The position numbers and the translations under genes are program-made. DNA of 48,323 bases from contig BLJB01000410.1 in NCBI GenBank assembly GCA_013423325.1, positions 1 to 48,323 of the forward strand, in the 5' to 3' direction. Below are positions 1 to 11,872 of the stretch, piece after piece; position 1 is the stretch's first letter, and each line of letters starts with the position of its first letter. The notes under the pieces were generated by a model that made no database searches, was not told where the DNA came from, and saw only the letters and a list, made by a program, of their open reading frames with translations. The DNA is from Usnea hakonensis (lineage: Eukaryota > Ascomycota > Lecanoromycetes > Lecanorales > Parmeliaceae).

Positions 1-215
1 GCCACCCGTATTACACGCTAATGGTAATTTTTTTAGCATTGGCTGAGGTTTAAAAGCATCCCAGATACGCCACTTTTTAGCGTGCCCCGCAAACCAACCA
101 CGAAGGATCGCTCTTATTCGTACCCGTCTCAAGTCTTGTTTGTGGACAAGATTCATTTGACAAATGCCACAGAAACACAACATGTTGTCCATTTTATAAT
201 TCCTATTCACGTGTT

Positions 216-1462
216 GTGCAACATATCTTATCACAGTGGCTTCTCAGTCTACAAAATCTAACGATTGACCATCGATGCGTGTTTCCAATGCCGACTCCCC
301 GGGATAGTACAGATCATCTTCCTCTACTACTTGACAGGTCAATCCACACAACTTGTCCCCCTGAGGAAGACAGGCCAGGTCAATGGAGAGTAGAAGTACT
401 CGACCGTCTTGGTCGTGCGGCTCCGGATAACGCACTCAGTGATCAGGGGCTGGAGCCCCAAGATGATGCTCCTGACGAAGCAGGAAGCCCAAACATCAAG
501 AATATCGACATGGACCCTGCCCACGACAAGCCATCCGATCAGCCGAACACACTGGACCTAGCAGAGACCTCTCTGTTAGGCGAAAGCCCACTGAGCCCAC
601 ATGCAGACGAAAAGGAAGTGGAGCAAGTTCAACCATCAGCACCTACGTCCTCTGCCCTCGACCTCTATTATTCGAGTCGCTTTGGCATCGAAAGCAACAG
701 GGTGAGTTGATCGAACCATAATCTTGCAGCAAGAGCCAAGCTGACCAGTGCCCGTACACCTAGTTGATTCAGACACACACATCCTCTATGCTTCGGACGG
801 GCAGCAAGTTCCGTGGCACTCAGCAATCAGAGAGTCAGAAGTACACTGTGGAAGTTGATATCAAGACTGTTGACATGTGCGAGTCTTTTATCTGCGGTTA
901 TCTTAAAATTGAAGGTCAGTCTCATCCCAGTCGTCCAAAGAATTCTACTGAAGGATGACCCCAGGCCTGACCCGCGAACATGCTACTCTTACTACCTTCT
1001 TCGAAGGCGAGATAATTGGTCCAAAATATAGCTTTAAGACACGTCACGACGACTGGGGTGCCAGCGACAAAGAAGACAACAAGCACTGGGCGCGCTTTCC
1101 CGCATGCCGGCCTCTTCTAAAGCAACACAAGAACCCTGACTTCTATTACAAGAATAGCACAAACCGCGAAAACATGTTTATGCGCTGGAAAGAGAAGTTC
1201 CTGGTGCCAGATCATCGCGTGCGCGAGATTAATGGCGCGAGCTTTGAAGGGTTTTACTATATCTGCTTCAACCAGGTGGCGCGTACTATCAATGGAATCT
1301 ATTTCCATTCTTCGAGTAGTTCGCAGTAAGTGCCGCTTTTCTGGTAAAATACTTAAAGGGCTTGATGCTGATATACCTAGTAATAACAGCAATAGATTCC
1401 AACAACTTGAACTCAATTGGGTTGACGATCGTGGCTGTTTCGGCGCCATGGAGTTTCGATGA
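216..1462 (+). CDS. GID4: GID4/Vid24-family substrate receptor of the GID E3 ubiquitin ligase
   Basis: Gid4/Vid24 recruits gluconeogenic enzymes bearing an N-terminal proline degron to the GID (CTLH) ubiquitin ligase. Four exons can be joined: 216-701, 764-914, 965-1325 and 1381-1462, with introns of 62, 50 and 55 bp. The joined frame gives the family core: a GSKFRGTQQS stretch, then GYLKIEGLT, FEGEIIG, an HW..F segment, and FYYICFNQVARTINGIYFH. The short last exon encodes the conserved QQLELNWVDDRGCFGAMEFR end, which supports the GTAAGT donor at 1326. Translation may start at ATG 216 (359 aa) or at ATG 288 (335 aa, beginning MPTP); I cannot decide between them. The N-terminal third is acidic and low in complexity, as in other fungal members. 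An E-box-like CACGTG lies at 208-213. The family call is firm and only the start is open. Confidence 0.93.
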
Positions 1463-2394
1463 ATTGGATGTGCAATGCATGGCTGATGATGGATGATGAT
1501 TGACCGATCACATAGGATAGCCTTTGTTTTAGCGCTGGAGTGACGGGGTATCTAGCAGGAACCATTCGGACTGAAAAACACAAATTGAATCTATGGATCT
1601 TTCCATAGCTTTGCGAAAGAGTGTTCATGGCATTTCTCACAGAAGCCGAGTCTGCTCGAATAGAAAGCCGAGACATCCAATGGTAAGATTCTTCAATTGA
1701 CCTGAGATGACCCATAACTTTTTCGTACGTCACCAAATCATCTTGTCAGCGGAACACGCTCAAAACCAGAGCCTGAGAGCTTAAGTTTTGGCAGACACCG
1801 AACGAGATCTGATGCAACCGTAGTTGATTGTGTCTCATCGAGAGCCACTTCCAGGCCGTAGATTTAATCGGAGTGCCCAAGAATCTTCAATGAGATCATT
1901 CTCAAGTACGGTTCAGTCGGAATAGGGATGCTGACAGCCGGGCCGTTGCATCGTATATCTTCGCGTATCGTCCTTTGGTTCTGAAAGGGAGCTAAGACCA
2001 AACTTGCAGGCCTTTTATGCGCTAAACCGAAAGGAGAATACTTCGAAGCACAGGCCCAGTATCAACGTTGACCTTGTATTACTCAGGTACCAGACAGTGA
2101 ATACTCCTCTTTTGCTTTGGCTCCTTCACTCTCTCACCATCCGTCAACTACTACTTGCTTACTTGTTTGCTATTTGCTTCTTCTCCGAAACTCGACAAAC
2201 TATCTCAAGCAACAGGCCCGATCTCAAATCTGCATCAACTTCCGGTTGCAAAAGCTCTCAGTTGCTACCTCGGACTTCAACCCCTTCCAATGTCTCGATG
2301 ATGTTTCATTTCTGTCCATGCTTATCTCACGATAACCCTTGAAGGTCTATCAAATTACATATTGTCTTGGCCGGATCACTCCGCGACCTTCAAA
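1463..2394. other. Intergenic region and probable 5' leader of the RCD1 gene
   Basis: No supported gene lies between the GID4 stop and the RCD1 start. The last 400 bases or so (about 2000-2394) are pyrimidine-rich with several short upstream ORFs, which fits a long 5' untranslated leader. Overlapping small ORFs on both strands look like chance: they have no family resemblance or splice support. Confidence 0.5.
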
Positions 2395-3649
2395 ATGATC
2401 AATCCACAGCATATCTTCTCTCACCAGCAACAGTACCCGCAAGCTGAGCCATCGTGGCACCACCAGCAGCAGAGTCATCACCAACAACAGCATCCTCATC
2501 ACACTGCACATCAACACGCACATGCTCAGGTTGTTGCGCAACACCAGCACTACAATCGTATGGGGCCCAACAGTGGTGGTACAAATGGGCATAGTATGAA
2601 TATGGACCACAACAGTGGTCCTAACTTGGCGGAGGGAAATTGGATGGAGGAGAACAGAAGGGTCCTCGGCTGGGTCGCTGAATTATTAAACGGAAATTCA
2701 AGGGAGACTGCGCTCATGGAGTTGAGCAAGAAAAGAGAGCAGGTGCCTGAGCTAGCACTAATTATATGGCATTCGTTCGGTAGGTCGCTCACTGATATTG
2801 TATTAGGGACAGCTGCTAACTCAAGAATAAGGCGTCATGACTTCTCTGCTCCAGGAGATAATCTCAGTCTATCCGCTACTCAACCCGTCACAACTGACAG
2901 CTGCCGCCTCAAACCGTGTTTGCAACGCCCTTGCTCTACTTCAGTGCGTAGCATCGCACAACGAGACTCGCGGGCTGTTCCTCAATGGTACTCATAAGTT
3001 ATCTACACAGGCGTGAGTGCCAGCTAACGAAGTATCAGCGCATATCCCTCTGTTCCTATACCCATTCTTGAATACAACATCAAAGTCAAGACCATTCGAA
3101 TATCTCCGTCTTACATCCCTTGGTGTTATCGGCGCCTTGGTCAAGAATGACTCGAGTGAAGTGATCAACTTCTTATTGACCACGGAAATCATACCTTTGT
3201 GCCTACGAATCATGGAGACTGGCTCAGAGTTGAGCAAGACTGTTGCTATATTCATTGTGCAGAAAATACTACTCGATGACACTGGACTGGGATACATATG
3301 CCACACTTATGAGAGGTTCTACGCCGTTGGTACAGTACTTAGCAACATGGTCACTCAGCTCGTCGAACAGCAAACCGTGCGGCTATTGAAACACGTAGTC
3401 AGATGTTTCCTCAGGTGTGTTCTTCCCCAGTCAGCCTAAATGTATCGCATAGCAGCTGAATTCAACGGTAGACTGAGTGATAATGCCCGTGCACGCGAAG
3501 CTCTTCGTCAATGTCTCCCGGAGCCTCTTCGAGATGCGACGTTCTCTTCTGTCCTTCGTGATGATGCCGCCACGAAACGCTGCCTTGCCCAGCTGCTGAT
3601 CAACCTCTCCGACAATGTGGTCGAGAGCTCAAACAGCCAAGGAATGTAA
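2395..3649 (+). CDS. RCD1: Rcd1/CAF40/CNOT9 subunit of the CCR4-NOT complex
   Basis: This is the CCR4-NOT armadillo-repeat subunit (CNOT9 in animals, Caf40 in yeast), which binds NOT1 and links the deadenylase to mRNA-bound partners. Exons 2395-2779, 2832-2987, 3039-3414 and 3472-3649 give 364 aa. Introns are 52, 51 and 57 bp, and the first has a GCTAAC branch-point-like sequence. The first 75 residues or so are His/Gln-rich and low in complexity, as in other fungal members. From about residue 80 the conserved block runs through SNRVCNALALLQCVASH, AHIPLFLYPFLNTTSK, PFEYLRLTSLGVIGALVKND, INFLLTTEIIPLCLRIMETG, QKILLDDTGL and RLLKHVVRCFLRLSDN. ATG 2395 is chosen because the 11 codons upstream in frame contain no ATG. 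The gene looks intact. Confidence 0.96.
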
Positions 3650-4379
3650 TGCCTGCGCCTATTCGATTATGAATGACAATTGACGAACACCCGGAAGATA
3701 TACCCTTGAAATGATTTTGGGCCTGTAGCATATGCGTGCATCAGGGACGGTTGGTTTTGATATGCATAGAAATACCCCAGTGCGCTTTGGATTGAAGAAA
3801 TGAGATTTATTACCAGGATTTTCAAAAGCATTTTCTTTGTGGGAAAGGGCAGGGCGTTGGCATTTTCCTCAATTATTTAATAAGCAGGTTGGATGCTGCA
3901 GGCCCGGGGTGTACTACCTCTCTTTAACCTGTACACTAATTCGGATCTCAGCTTGCTCAGCTTTGCTGACTGTGTACAAGTAAATAGATAGCATTATAGC
4001 AGCTTTCACTGGATGTGCATGGCCGGAAAGACTAAATGAAATCTCCACCTAAAGAAACGGAGTAATTGAAGTCGTACCGAACAGCCTCTCTGGTGTTCCT
4101 CGATAATTGATAGGGCTGAAGTAAAGTACCGTGCGCGCTCGTCACTAGCGTACCCGCAAGGGTATCGCGTTCTTGATGATGCTGAAAGTGAAACTAAAGG
4201 CGAGTTCAACACAACTCATCACCCTCGCCGTCTTTGCTTTGAGGGCTTGTCTCTATGAACTCATGGCTTCCAAAGACTGCTAAATCAACTGTCACCCTTT
4301 GTCACATTACCATATAATCACCGGATCTACCTTCGTGGACACCGTATCCCGTACCTAACACCCAAGGACATTGATTAAT
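3650..4379. other. Intergenic region between RCD1 and the PHD-finger gene
   Basis: This stretch holds the probable 3' end of RCD1 and the promoter of the next gene. I see no ORF with family resemblance, no RNA gene and no clear repeat. Confidence 0.5.
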
Positions 4380-7161
4380 ATGGTTTCCCGCAAGCGTCAA
4401 CGTGACGAGATGGAGTCTTCGGAGCCCACGCCAGAACTAAGCATGCTTGATAAGCTTCGCAATACATGGGAGTTGGCCAACCTCATGCAATATATTTATA
4501 TCTTCGGCAAGGCGGTCAAAATCGATGAAGATTTGACCATCGAGGTACTTTTCCCCAATCCTGTTATCCTTTACTCCATGATTTGCCGATTATTTGTCTT
4601 CTGTCCAAGATATATCAGACTAAAGGGCTTTCAATTCAGGATCTCGAGACAGAATGTCTCAAGCCTGAACCCTCTCAGGTGTTATCAGACATCGGGCTCG
4701 CTCTTTTGAAATATGTATCCTCACATAGAGGTCTTACGTGAGTACTGCTTGTGCTTTGACGTCTGTCTCTAACAACTTCATAGTCCAGAAATATTTGATG
4801 AATACACACGTCGCCAGTATGTGGCAAAAGCGCCTGATCGAAACCCCTTCGGCACAGATGAGGAACCTCAGAAGTTCGCTGAGTTTGACGTCTTTCTCAA
4901 GCTAAAAGTGCTTGTCCAACTTTCACAATGGACCTTGATCAACGCCGACCGGATGAGGGAAAGAATGCCTGAGACGAAGGACAATGAGCAAACGCAATGG
5001 GTATGCTCAATTGCAAGTCTTCTAGTAATCTCGCTAAGAAAGATCGTCTTCTAGCGTATTGAAGAGATTGGATACGATAAGCATGAGTGCTTTTACTTTG
5101 TCCTAGATGACAATCGACTATATCGCCGGACAGACCCTCCACCGACGCCTCCTCCCGTCCCAAAACCGAAAGCGAAGTCAAAGAAGGGCAAAGCCGCTGC
5201 TAGAGCCAGCAAGCGGAGGAAGACGATAGAACTGGAAGAGTCTGCGAATGATGCAGATAATGACACTCCAGTAGAGGAGGGTGATGCCTGGGCAGATAAA
5301 GAGGATGATGGTTTTGGCGGGCGAAAGTGGGAATGTGTCGCCATTACGCTGGGCCAGTACCAGATTTTCTTGGAATCAATACAGAAGAGCAGGGACCCAG
5401 ATGAGAAGGATCTTCATCGACGGATTAGGGAAGAAGTGTTGCCAGTCATTGAGAAGGCAGAAGAGTCACAGATCAGGAAGAAGCAAAAGCAAGAACGAGA
5501 GTTGATGAACATGCAGAAGCTGGCTACGGCCAAGCGATCGAGTAGGCTCGAAGCCAAGATGGAGCGGGAACGACAAGAACAGGAAAATGTTGAAGCGGAG
5601 CGGAAGCGAAAGGCTGATCTTATTGCAGCGAAGCAGAACCAGGAAAAGCAGAAGAAGATGGAAGAGGACAGAGAGTCACGCATGACGACTCGTGAACAAC
5701 GCCTTAAGGAAAGAGAGTACAAACGTATACTACAGGAGGAGGAATTGGCCAATCTTTCCGAAGAGAATAAAAGGGTGGAAGCTGGCGAGGCGAAAAAGTC
5801 TGAAAGACATTTGAAGACGGAGATAGAAAGGAGAAAGAAGGAGCTCGCAGCGCTGGTGGAAGACGACGAATGGATCTTCGATTGCTCAAAGTGTGGAGTG
5901 CACGGTACCAACCTTGTAAGTAATAATTTCTAAGCTTGCTTAAGATGTGAGTGTTGACAATGAGACTATCTAGGACGACGGTTCTCACAGCGTAGCATGT
6001 GAGAAGTGTAATGTTTGGCAGCATAGTGCGTGTTTGGGCATTTCGCAAACAGATGCCGAAAAGGACGACTTCCACTTTGTCTGCCAAGATTGCAGACGCC
6101 GAGAAGAAGATGCGAAGAAACCCAAGATTCCAAGTCTCAAGTTTCATATTGGATCTTCATCTTCACCACCCCAACAAAAACTCAAAATGGACATTCCGAG
6201 CGCGAACGAAGGGAAAAAGCGCAAGACCAGCGAGGAAATATCTCAATTGCCACCTTCCAAGAAATTCAAGCCTGTGGACTACAAGAACCACCATCTTCCG
6301 AATGCATATCAACCTCGCGCGGCTAAAAATGGACAGAATGGTATGCATGCAGCCGTAATGAATGGTCCGACATTGTCTCCGCAAGGCCAGCTTCCACAGC
6401 AGAGCGTTTACGCAGGTAATCAGGTATATCCAGATGCAGCTCCGCCAGGGCTTAGATCCCCGCCCGGCCCTCCTGCATACGCCAATGGCTATGATAATCA
6501 CGTGCCTCCACAAAACGGATATGTACCCCAACTTCCACCGCAGGCATTCCAAACACCCTACGCGAACGGAGCTTATCAAGGCAGCCATCAGCCTCATAAC
6601 GTTGGCTGGTCAGCACGCTATACACCACCACAGCAACCTCAAAATGCTCAGGCGTACGGTCCTCCATCATCATCTCAGAACCCATTCACGAATTCCTTCG
6701 ATCGTCAACGCCCACCATCCTCTCATTCAACCCAAAACGTCCCTTCGCCGGTCAAGAAAAGCTCCTCCCTATCTCCTCTTCAACAAAGTCCTCCCTTACA
6801 CAAAACCCCACATCATCAATCTCCACAGTATCAAGCACCTCATGCAAACGGGGGCCCCCCGAATCAGTCTCTTCCTGCAACGGGACCACCAGCTTTCTCG
6901 CCGGTCAAGCAGCAATCACCCCCTGCCGCATCGAAGACGATGCATCCTTTATCGTCTAGTCCAATTACACACCAACCACCACTACAGAACAATGCACCCT
7001 CATCGCCAGGTTTTTCGCCAACAAAGCACAGTCCGCCTCGCGCAGCGCCAGGTGACCGAGTGGCTAGCACTCCGATGGTGATACCACCTGTTGTTCAACT
7101 ATCACCAAGTCCAATGCAGCAGAGCTTGAATGCAGCATTGAAGAGTGCGACTCCCGAATAG
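4380..7161 (+). CDS. DDT/WHIM-like and PHD-finger chromatin protein
   Basis: Exons 4380-4544, 4640-4737, 4784-5000, 5055-5915 and 5974-7161 give 842 aa; introns are 95, 46, 54 and 58 bp. Residues about 20-115 resemble a DDT/WHIM1-type helical region (WELANLMQYIYIFGKAV, then VSSHRGLTPEIFDEYTRRQY). Residues about 161-185 look like a WHIM motif (ECFYFVLDDNRLYRRTDPP). A long charged coiled coil rich in Glu, Lys and Arg covers about 300-430. A PHD finger spans about 433-484, with the pattern CSKC..CEKCNVWQHSACLGI..FVCQDC supplying the zinc ligands. The tail to 842 is Pro/Gln-rich and disordered. DDT plus WHIM plus PHD is the layout of accessory subunits of ISWI-type remodellers (Acf1, Itc1, Rsf1), so a histone-reading remodeller subunit is inferred. 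It could instead belong to another PHD complex. Gene structure is well supported; the partner is not known. Confidence 0.85.
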
Positions 7162-7700
7162 ATGAGCGTGGGGCCTTGAAAGACCGGGTTTGCTGCCCTA
7201 TGCAGGAGAAGATCTGATGCACTTGGATGAATTCAGGCCTTGGAAACATCCAAGTCTCATACTCAGGCACACGCTACGAAGCTTTCGTGGGGTGGTGCAG
7301 GGAAAAAACAGCTTGCTCGTGAAATTAGACTTAATATTCAGCACTCATGATCTAATGGAGGAAAGGAAATTTGTGAAAATTAGAATTATTCCAAACACTC
7401 ATGTTTCAATAGCGGAGGTGAATCGGTCAATCCTTGGTTACAGAAACGGTGCTGCTGCGCACACACACACACGCCTTGGAGGGCTTCGTCCTCCCATGTT
7501 GATCAAACAATGGAGGAATCGCAGCATCTAGAACAATTTCTCGTGCGTGTGTGCAAGAATCCTCCGGATTCTTTTTTATTTTATTTTTTTTGGTCTCAGC
7601 GTTAGATAATTTATTTAGTGTCTAAGATATAGGTTAATTTACCTTTTAAGGGGTCACTCGTTTTTTGTATAGAGTTGGGCGTGGTGGAGAGTAGACATGC

Positions 7701-7745
7701 TTTTCTTCTTCTTCTGCTTCTTCTTCTGCTTCTTCTTCTGCTTCT
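7701..7745. repeat. CTT/CTG-type microsatellite
   Basis: Pyrimidine tract made of the 12-base unit TGCTTCTTCTTC repeated about three times, inside the 3' region between convergent genes. It is outside any supported coding sequence. Confidence 0.85.
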
Positions 7746-7828
7746 ACGTAGCTATGTACATCTCATGATCTGGCGATGAGTAGTAAGTAGGGAGATGGGA
7801 ATGCTATTGTTGAAAGTGAGACAGTTTA

Positions 7829-7862
7829 GCTGAGTTTGGCTGAGCTGAGCTGAGCTGAGCTT
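7829..7862. repeat. GAGCT pentanucleotide repeat
   Basis: Four to five near-perfect units of GAGCT (read as TGAGC in the other phase), preceded by two degenerate units. Non-coding. Confidence 0.8.
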
Positions 7863-8626
7863 CTTTTTCGCTTAGATTGGCAGATGTTGTATGGATATGG
7901 ATATGTATGTAGAAGAGGAACAGTTCTAGAAGGGCTGAAAAACCAGCTTAAGGGGAGTTGGGAGTGGTGAAGGTTTTAGAAATTTGGGAACGTGTTGTGG
8001 AGGCGGTATGGGGTGGACTGATTTGTCCTTTCGTACGGAGTAGATGAGGCAGACGTAGAGGAGAGATTGGAAACCGTCACAATGCAATTCACGCAACGCA
8101 GAATCATGTACAACATATCTTTGATTCCCATCTCGATATGCTAGCCTGCACTTTATACAAATGGTCGTGCCCCGTTCCTCCTACGCTTTGACTTTTTTCC
8201 TACCGTCCATCGCTCACAATGCAAGTCAAGCGCCCCTTTATTAAAAATTTTCCTTTCCCTCAAGATCTGGTTGTCGAACACGAGGTTCGACTAATCGTAT
8301 TCATACCTATACTTTTGTGTTGACCGTGATGCCGTTTCTCATGCAAAATAACAGCAGCGTGAAGTGAAGAACCGAAGAGGAAGACATCTTGTAATGAAAA
8401 CGTCTGCCCAAGTAGTATCAGCCCTCTCACGCTGAATGCCGCCGCTCTGTGTATTCGCTCAATGATGCATATCCGAGATCGCTAAAATGCTATGATGAGT
8501 AGTAAAGAAAAAAGGTTTCTATGCGAATTTACATGGTATGGTACAAGAATCGAAGCGATGGTTTGGTGACATCGTTGAATGTGTGCCAGATCCCGTGGCT
8601 GGCGTGGATACAACGATCCAGCCTGC

Positions 8627-11600
8627 TCAGACGACTGTCATGATTTTCATATGTCCGTTGATGTCGTTATCATTGCCAGCAATGTTTCCTCCCAGGAAGG
8701 GGCTGCCACGTTGGCTTCTAGGGCTTCGAGGGCTTTGGGTGACGCGAGGACTTTTGGTAACCGTAGGTGTGTGAGGAGCTTGCTGAAACATTTGAGTATA
8801 AGGCGGATCTCTTGGAGTAGTCGGGCGAGCGTCCGATGTCTCTGGCCCACTCTCAGCTTGGCGAACTATTTCTTTCAGAGCCCGAGTGACAACGCCGGCT
8901 CGTGTGACGAGGTCTTTGAGGGAGGTGGTATCGAAAGGAAGCTTCGTCTGAGCCAGCTTCGCGTCCAGGAGTTCCGGCTCGTAATTTCTGCGCTGTTGAT
9001 GAATGGTTTCAAGGACAGACTTTGCTTTGGCCGACGACTCCTTGCGTGGCCTAGATGTCGATGGTGGAGTCTCGAATTTTGGAAGTTCCGACGAGCGCCT
9101 TGACGAGGGCTGCGAACCGGAAGATTCATCCACTAAACTCATCCGATCTTCTTTGGATGGCGAGAGCCCTGACCTCCGTCGACTACGAGGAGCGTCCTCG
9201 TCGAACAAATCAAAGTCAAAGCTCGGAGAGTGGGGAGATCGTGGTGGGAATAATTCCTTCTCGTCATCTAATGTAGCAAGATTGATGATGCCCTCTGCCT
9301 CCTTCCACAGCTCACTAGATTGACCCTCCATGATACCCTGACCGCTGGCTTGCTGTTGAAGTCGCTTCAGCTCTTCAACAAGAAGAGTCAGCTCCTTGAC
9401 CTGACCAAATTGCCCGTGGACGCTGGCTTGTCTCTCTAGAATGGCACGAGGAACAAGCATACCAGAGGATAGGCTGGAGTGCATGTAATCGGTGCTGGGC
9501 GTTGCTTGTTTGGAAGCACGAGAAGGCTCCTCGAAGTCGAAATCACCATCCCAATCCTCACTGGGGCCCTTGTTGCCTAGCAGCTTGGGTGGGCTATTTC
9601 CGTTGCGGTAACTGCCAGTATCTTTGGGAACAGGGACGCTTTGGCTTCGCAAATGTAAAGCACTGGGACCCCGACGTGCATTCGGACGACTTCCACGCAT
9701 ATCCATGCCTTGTCTGCCATGCACTGTTTTCGGGCGAGGTGACTCTCCTTCCAGAGTGTCTTTATCTGTCGTGGGAGGTTCTGACCATTCAAAGATGTTC
9801 GACTTCGAGGGGATGTCGATATTATTATTAGGTGGGGACTCTCGCCTCCTACGGGAGATTTTGTCCGGATGGGCTGAAGAGGTATTACCTCCTTCGCGGG
9901 GTGACGAGGTAATTGTACCATTACCCGCTGTATGCAAACCATCTGGTGGATCGAAAGACCACAGTTCGTCTTCTTGATCAAGATCCATAGCTTGAGCAGA
10001 CAGATCTGACGCTCTAAGCTCAATCGGAGCCATGGGCGGAGATGTAGGGATGTCAGGAGAAAATTTACTGGTTTCATGCATGGTAGTGGAGCTATCATTG
10101 TCCTTGCATGGCACAGTATCTGGAACCGGCGTCGATGCATTTTGCTCCTCTTCAGCAGTGTCCCTACGGTCAGTTTGAGGGAACGACTCGTGTCCCAACA
10201 TATCTTGCAGCGCTATCAGCTTGTCCTTGGATGGCAGTTCTGGGAGTGAGGACTCGTCAAATATCCTGTCAATAGGAGGTCTCCGTATACCAGAATGACT
10301 ACTACCGGTTGCACCAGTCCTTGTAGAGTCATACATAGTGCCGCTTCGAGAATCCATATCGTCTTCATCCCCTGACATTAAACGACTATTCTCATTGTCC
10401 GATCCTAAAAGAGTTGAGCCATGCTCTGAGGGATTTGATGAATACCGCTGAGTCCTAATTTTCGCTGTGGCTTGGCCTACGGGGTATGACATAGATAGGG
10501 AAGAATGCCCTGACGGGAGACGTGGGGAAGTCGTGTCTTCGGGCTGTGGAGTTGTAGGATACGACAGCATTGAACCTGGAAGATTAACCTCGAAAGCGGA
10601 CAAACGGTTCAGTGGTGGAAGCGGCGAAGATGAGCTCCTCTGCTGGACGACGGTCGGGCGTGAGCGCGCCTCGGAAGGGCTCGTCTGGCTCTCCATAAAG
10701 TGGCGGTTGGTAGCTGTGGGCGGCCTTCCGACGGTCCCCTGACCCGGGATAAATGGGGCGCCTATAGAAGGTTTGGAAGGTTGTGGGGCAGAAACAATTC
10801 TTCTGGCGGCAGCGCTCCTACTGGAATTTTTACCTCTTTTAAGGCTGCCGAAGCGGGGCATCCACGCAGAGGGCGATGGAGACGGAAATATATCACTTAA
10901 TGAAAATGATTGTCTCTGCTTGAGCTCGGGAGTGGCACTGGCATCAACTTCACTCTGATCGGCTGCAGGGGATCTGAAGTCACTTAATCCGACTGGAGTG
11001 AAGGGCCGGCTAAGGGCGGAGATATTTGAAGCACTGCCATTGGTCGCTTCGTTTGAAGACCGTGAACTGATGGATGTCGCCAGAAGTAAAGTAGGTAATT
11101 CCGTAATGCCTGGTACAATACTCTTAGGCGCATCGCTCCGATTCAGCATTCCATTTGCACTACGTTTGCGTGAAGAACCATCTTTAATCGTTCCTGGAAG
11201 TTGAGGTTTGAAGAAAGGTTGCCACAATTGCGACGACTCGTCGTACGAATGACGATCCTCGGAAAGATCGTTGAGCAACATGGACGAAGCGCCTAAAGAC
11301 GGTCGGCGAGTCTCTTGATCCTGGAGAAACTGCTGCTGGAGTGTTGCAGATCTTTGGTGGCTAGTGGCCGGTCTGCGAAGCGTGGAGTGCAGCGCCTTTC
11401 CATCAAAACCCTGTAGAGCCCTCTGTGAAGAGCTTCGCTTTACCAGCTTGTTTCGTGATGGAGTGCCCGCTAATGGCTCACCCAAAATAGGTAGAATCGG
11501 GGCTGTGGAACCATTGGAGTAGGACATGGACGGCGAGCGTGGTCGGGGGGTGGCCGTGGGGCTTCCACTCTTGAGGGATGATCTCGAGATACGTCTAAGC

Positions 11601-11872
11601 CATTTTGGAGGAGGAGCATTTTCCGACCCTCGAAACTCGAACGCAAAAGGTCCGTGGCCTGTGGAAATCTCCGACTGTTGCACCAGAGAATGCTTTGCCT
11701 CCCCACTCCCAGATTCGCGACTAAGTCCGGTGTCGGGTGTCGAGCCAGCCGTTCTTGTTCCGCCTCTTGAAATATTTGACGACGTCAGGGGTCGGCCAGC
11801 AGAGGTTCGCTTTCGAAGCCTTGAAGTTGTCGCAGGAGCAGTTTGGGGCGGCGATGATGGTGTTGTTGGCAT
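8627..11872 (-). CDS. Large serine-rich, mostly disordered fungal protein, function unknown
   Basis: A single uninterrupted frame reads from ATG 11872 down to 8627, giving about 1081 aa. The frame stays open another 120 bp upstream to 11992. A 5' exon starting at ATG 12027 is possible, with a GTACTG donor right after CAACAG and an acceptor near the codon pair AGA AGA, so the true N-terminus may be longer. The protein is rich in Ser, Pro and Arg with many SP/TP sites, suggesting heavy phosphorylation. Better ordered islands are LPSKDKLIALQDMLGHESFP, an acidic aromatic motif EDWDGDFDFEE, a predicted helix around VKELTLLVEELKRLQQQ, and a C-terminal helix DTTSLKDLVTRAGVVTRALK. No catalytic domain, membrane segment or zinc motif is visible. 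I do not recognise the family. Frame length and conserved-looking helices make it a real gene. Confidence 0.78.
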   Translation of the reverse strand: MPTTPSSPPQTAPATTSRLRKRTSAGRPLTSSNISRGGTRTAGSTPDTGLSRESGSGEAKHSLVQQSEISTGHGPFAFEFRGSENAPPPKWLRRISRSSLKSGSPTATPRPRSPSMSYSNGSTAPILPILGEPLAGTPSRNKLVKRSSSQRALQGFDGKALHSTLRRPATSHQRSATLQQQFLQDQETRRPSLGASSMLLNDLSEDRHSYDESSQLWQPFFKPQLPGTIKDGSSRKRSANGMLNRSDAPKSIVPGITELPTLLLATSISSRSSNEATNGSASNISALSRPFTPVGLSDFRSPAADQSEVDASATPELKQRQSFSLSDIFPSPSPSAWMPRFGSLKRGKNSSRSAAARRIVSAPQPSKPSIGAPFIPGQGTVGRPPTATNRHFMESQTSPSEARSRPTVVQQRSSSSPLPPLNRLSAFEVNLPGSMLSYPTTPQPEDTTSPRLPSGHSSLSMSYPVGQATAKIRTQRYSSNPSEHGSTLLGSDNENSRLMSGDEDDMDSRSGTMYDSTRTGATGSSHSGIRRPPIDRIFDESSLPELPSKDKLIALQDMLGHESFPQTDRRDTAEEEQNASTPVPDTVPCKDNDSSTTMHETSKFSPDIPTSPPMAPIELRASDLSAQAMDLDQEDELWSFDPPDGLHTAGNGTITSSPREGGNTSSAHPDKISRRRRESPPNNNIDIPSKSNIFEWSEPPTTDKDTLEGESPRPKTVHGRQGMDMRGSRPNARRGPSALHLRSQSVPVPKDTGSYRNGNSPPKLLGNKGPSEDWDGDFDFEEPSRASKQATPSTDYMHSSLSSGMLVPRAILERQASVHGQFGQVKELTLLVEELKRLQQQASGQGIMEGQSSELWKEAEGIINLATLDDEKELFPPRSPHSPSFDFDLFDEDAPRSRRRSGLSPSKEDRMSLVDESSGSQPSSRRSSELPKFETPPSTSRPRKESSAKAKSVLETIHQQRRNYEPELLDAKLAQTKLPFDTTSLKDLVTRAGVVTRALKEIVRQAESGPETSDARPTTPRDPPYTQMFQQAPHTPTVTKSPRVTQSPRSPRSQRGSPFLGGNIAGNDNDINGHMKIMTVV

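Larger units (their letters stand above)
7162..8626. other. Intergenic region between convergent genes, with simple repeats
   Basis: The PHD gene (+) and the serine-rich gene (-) end towards each other here. The stretch holds their 3' ends and several microsatellites: an AC run near 7460, a CTTCTTCTG-type run near 7701-7745 and a GAGCT run near 7829-7862. No gene is supported. Confidence 0.55.

Noticed and set aside
8627..11872. Byr4/Bfa1-type septation regulator
   Set aside because: The acidic WD.DFDF motif suggested it, but the N-terminal and central sequence do not resemble fungal Byr4 proteins. Left as unknown.
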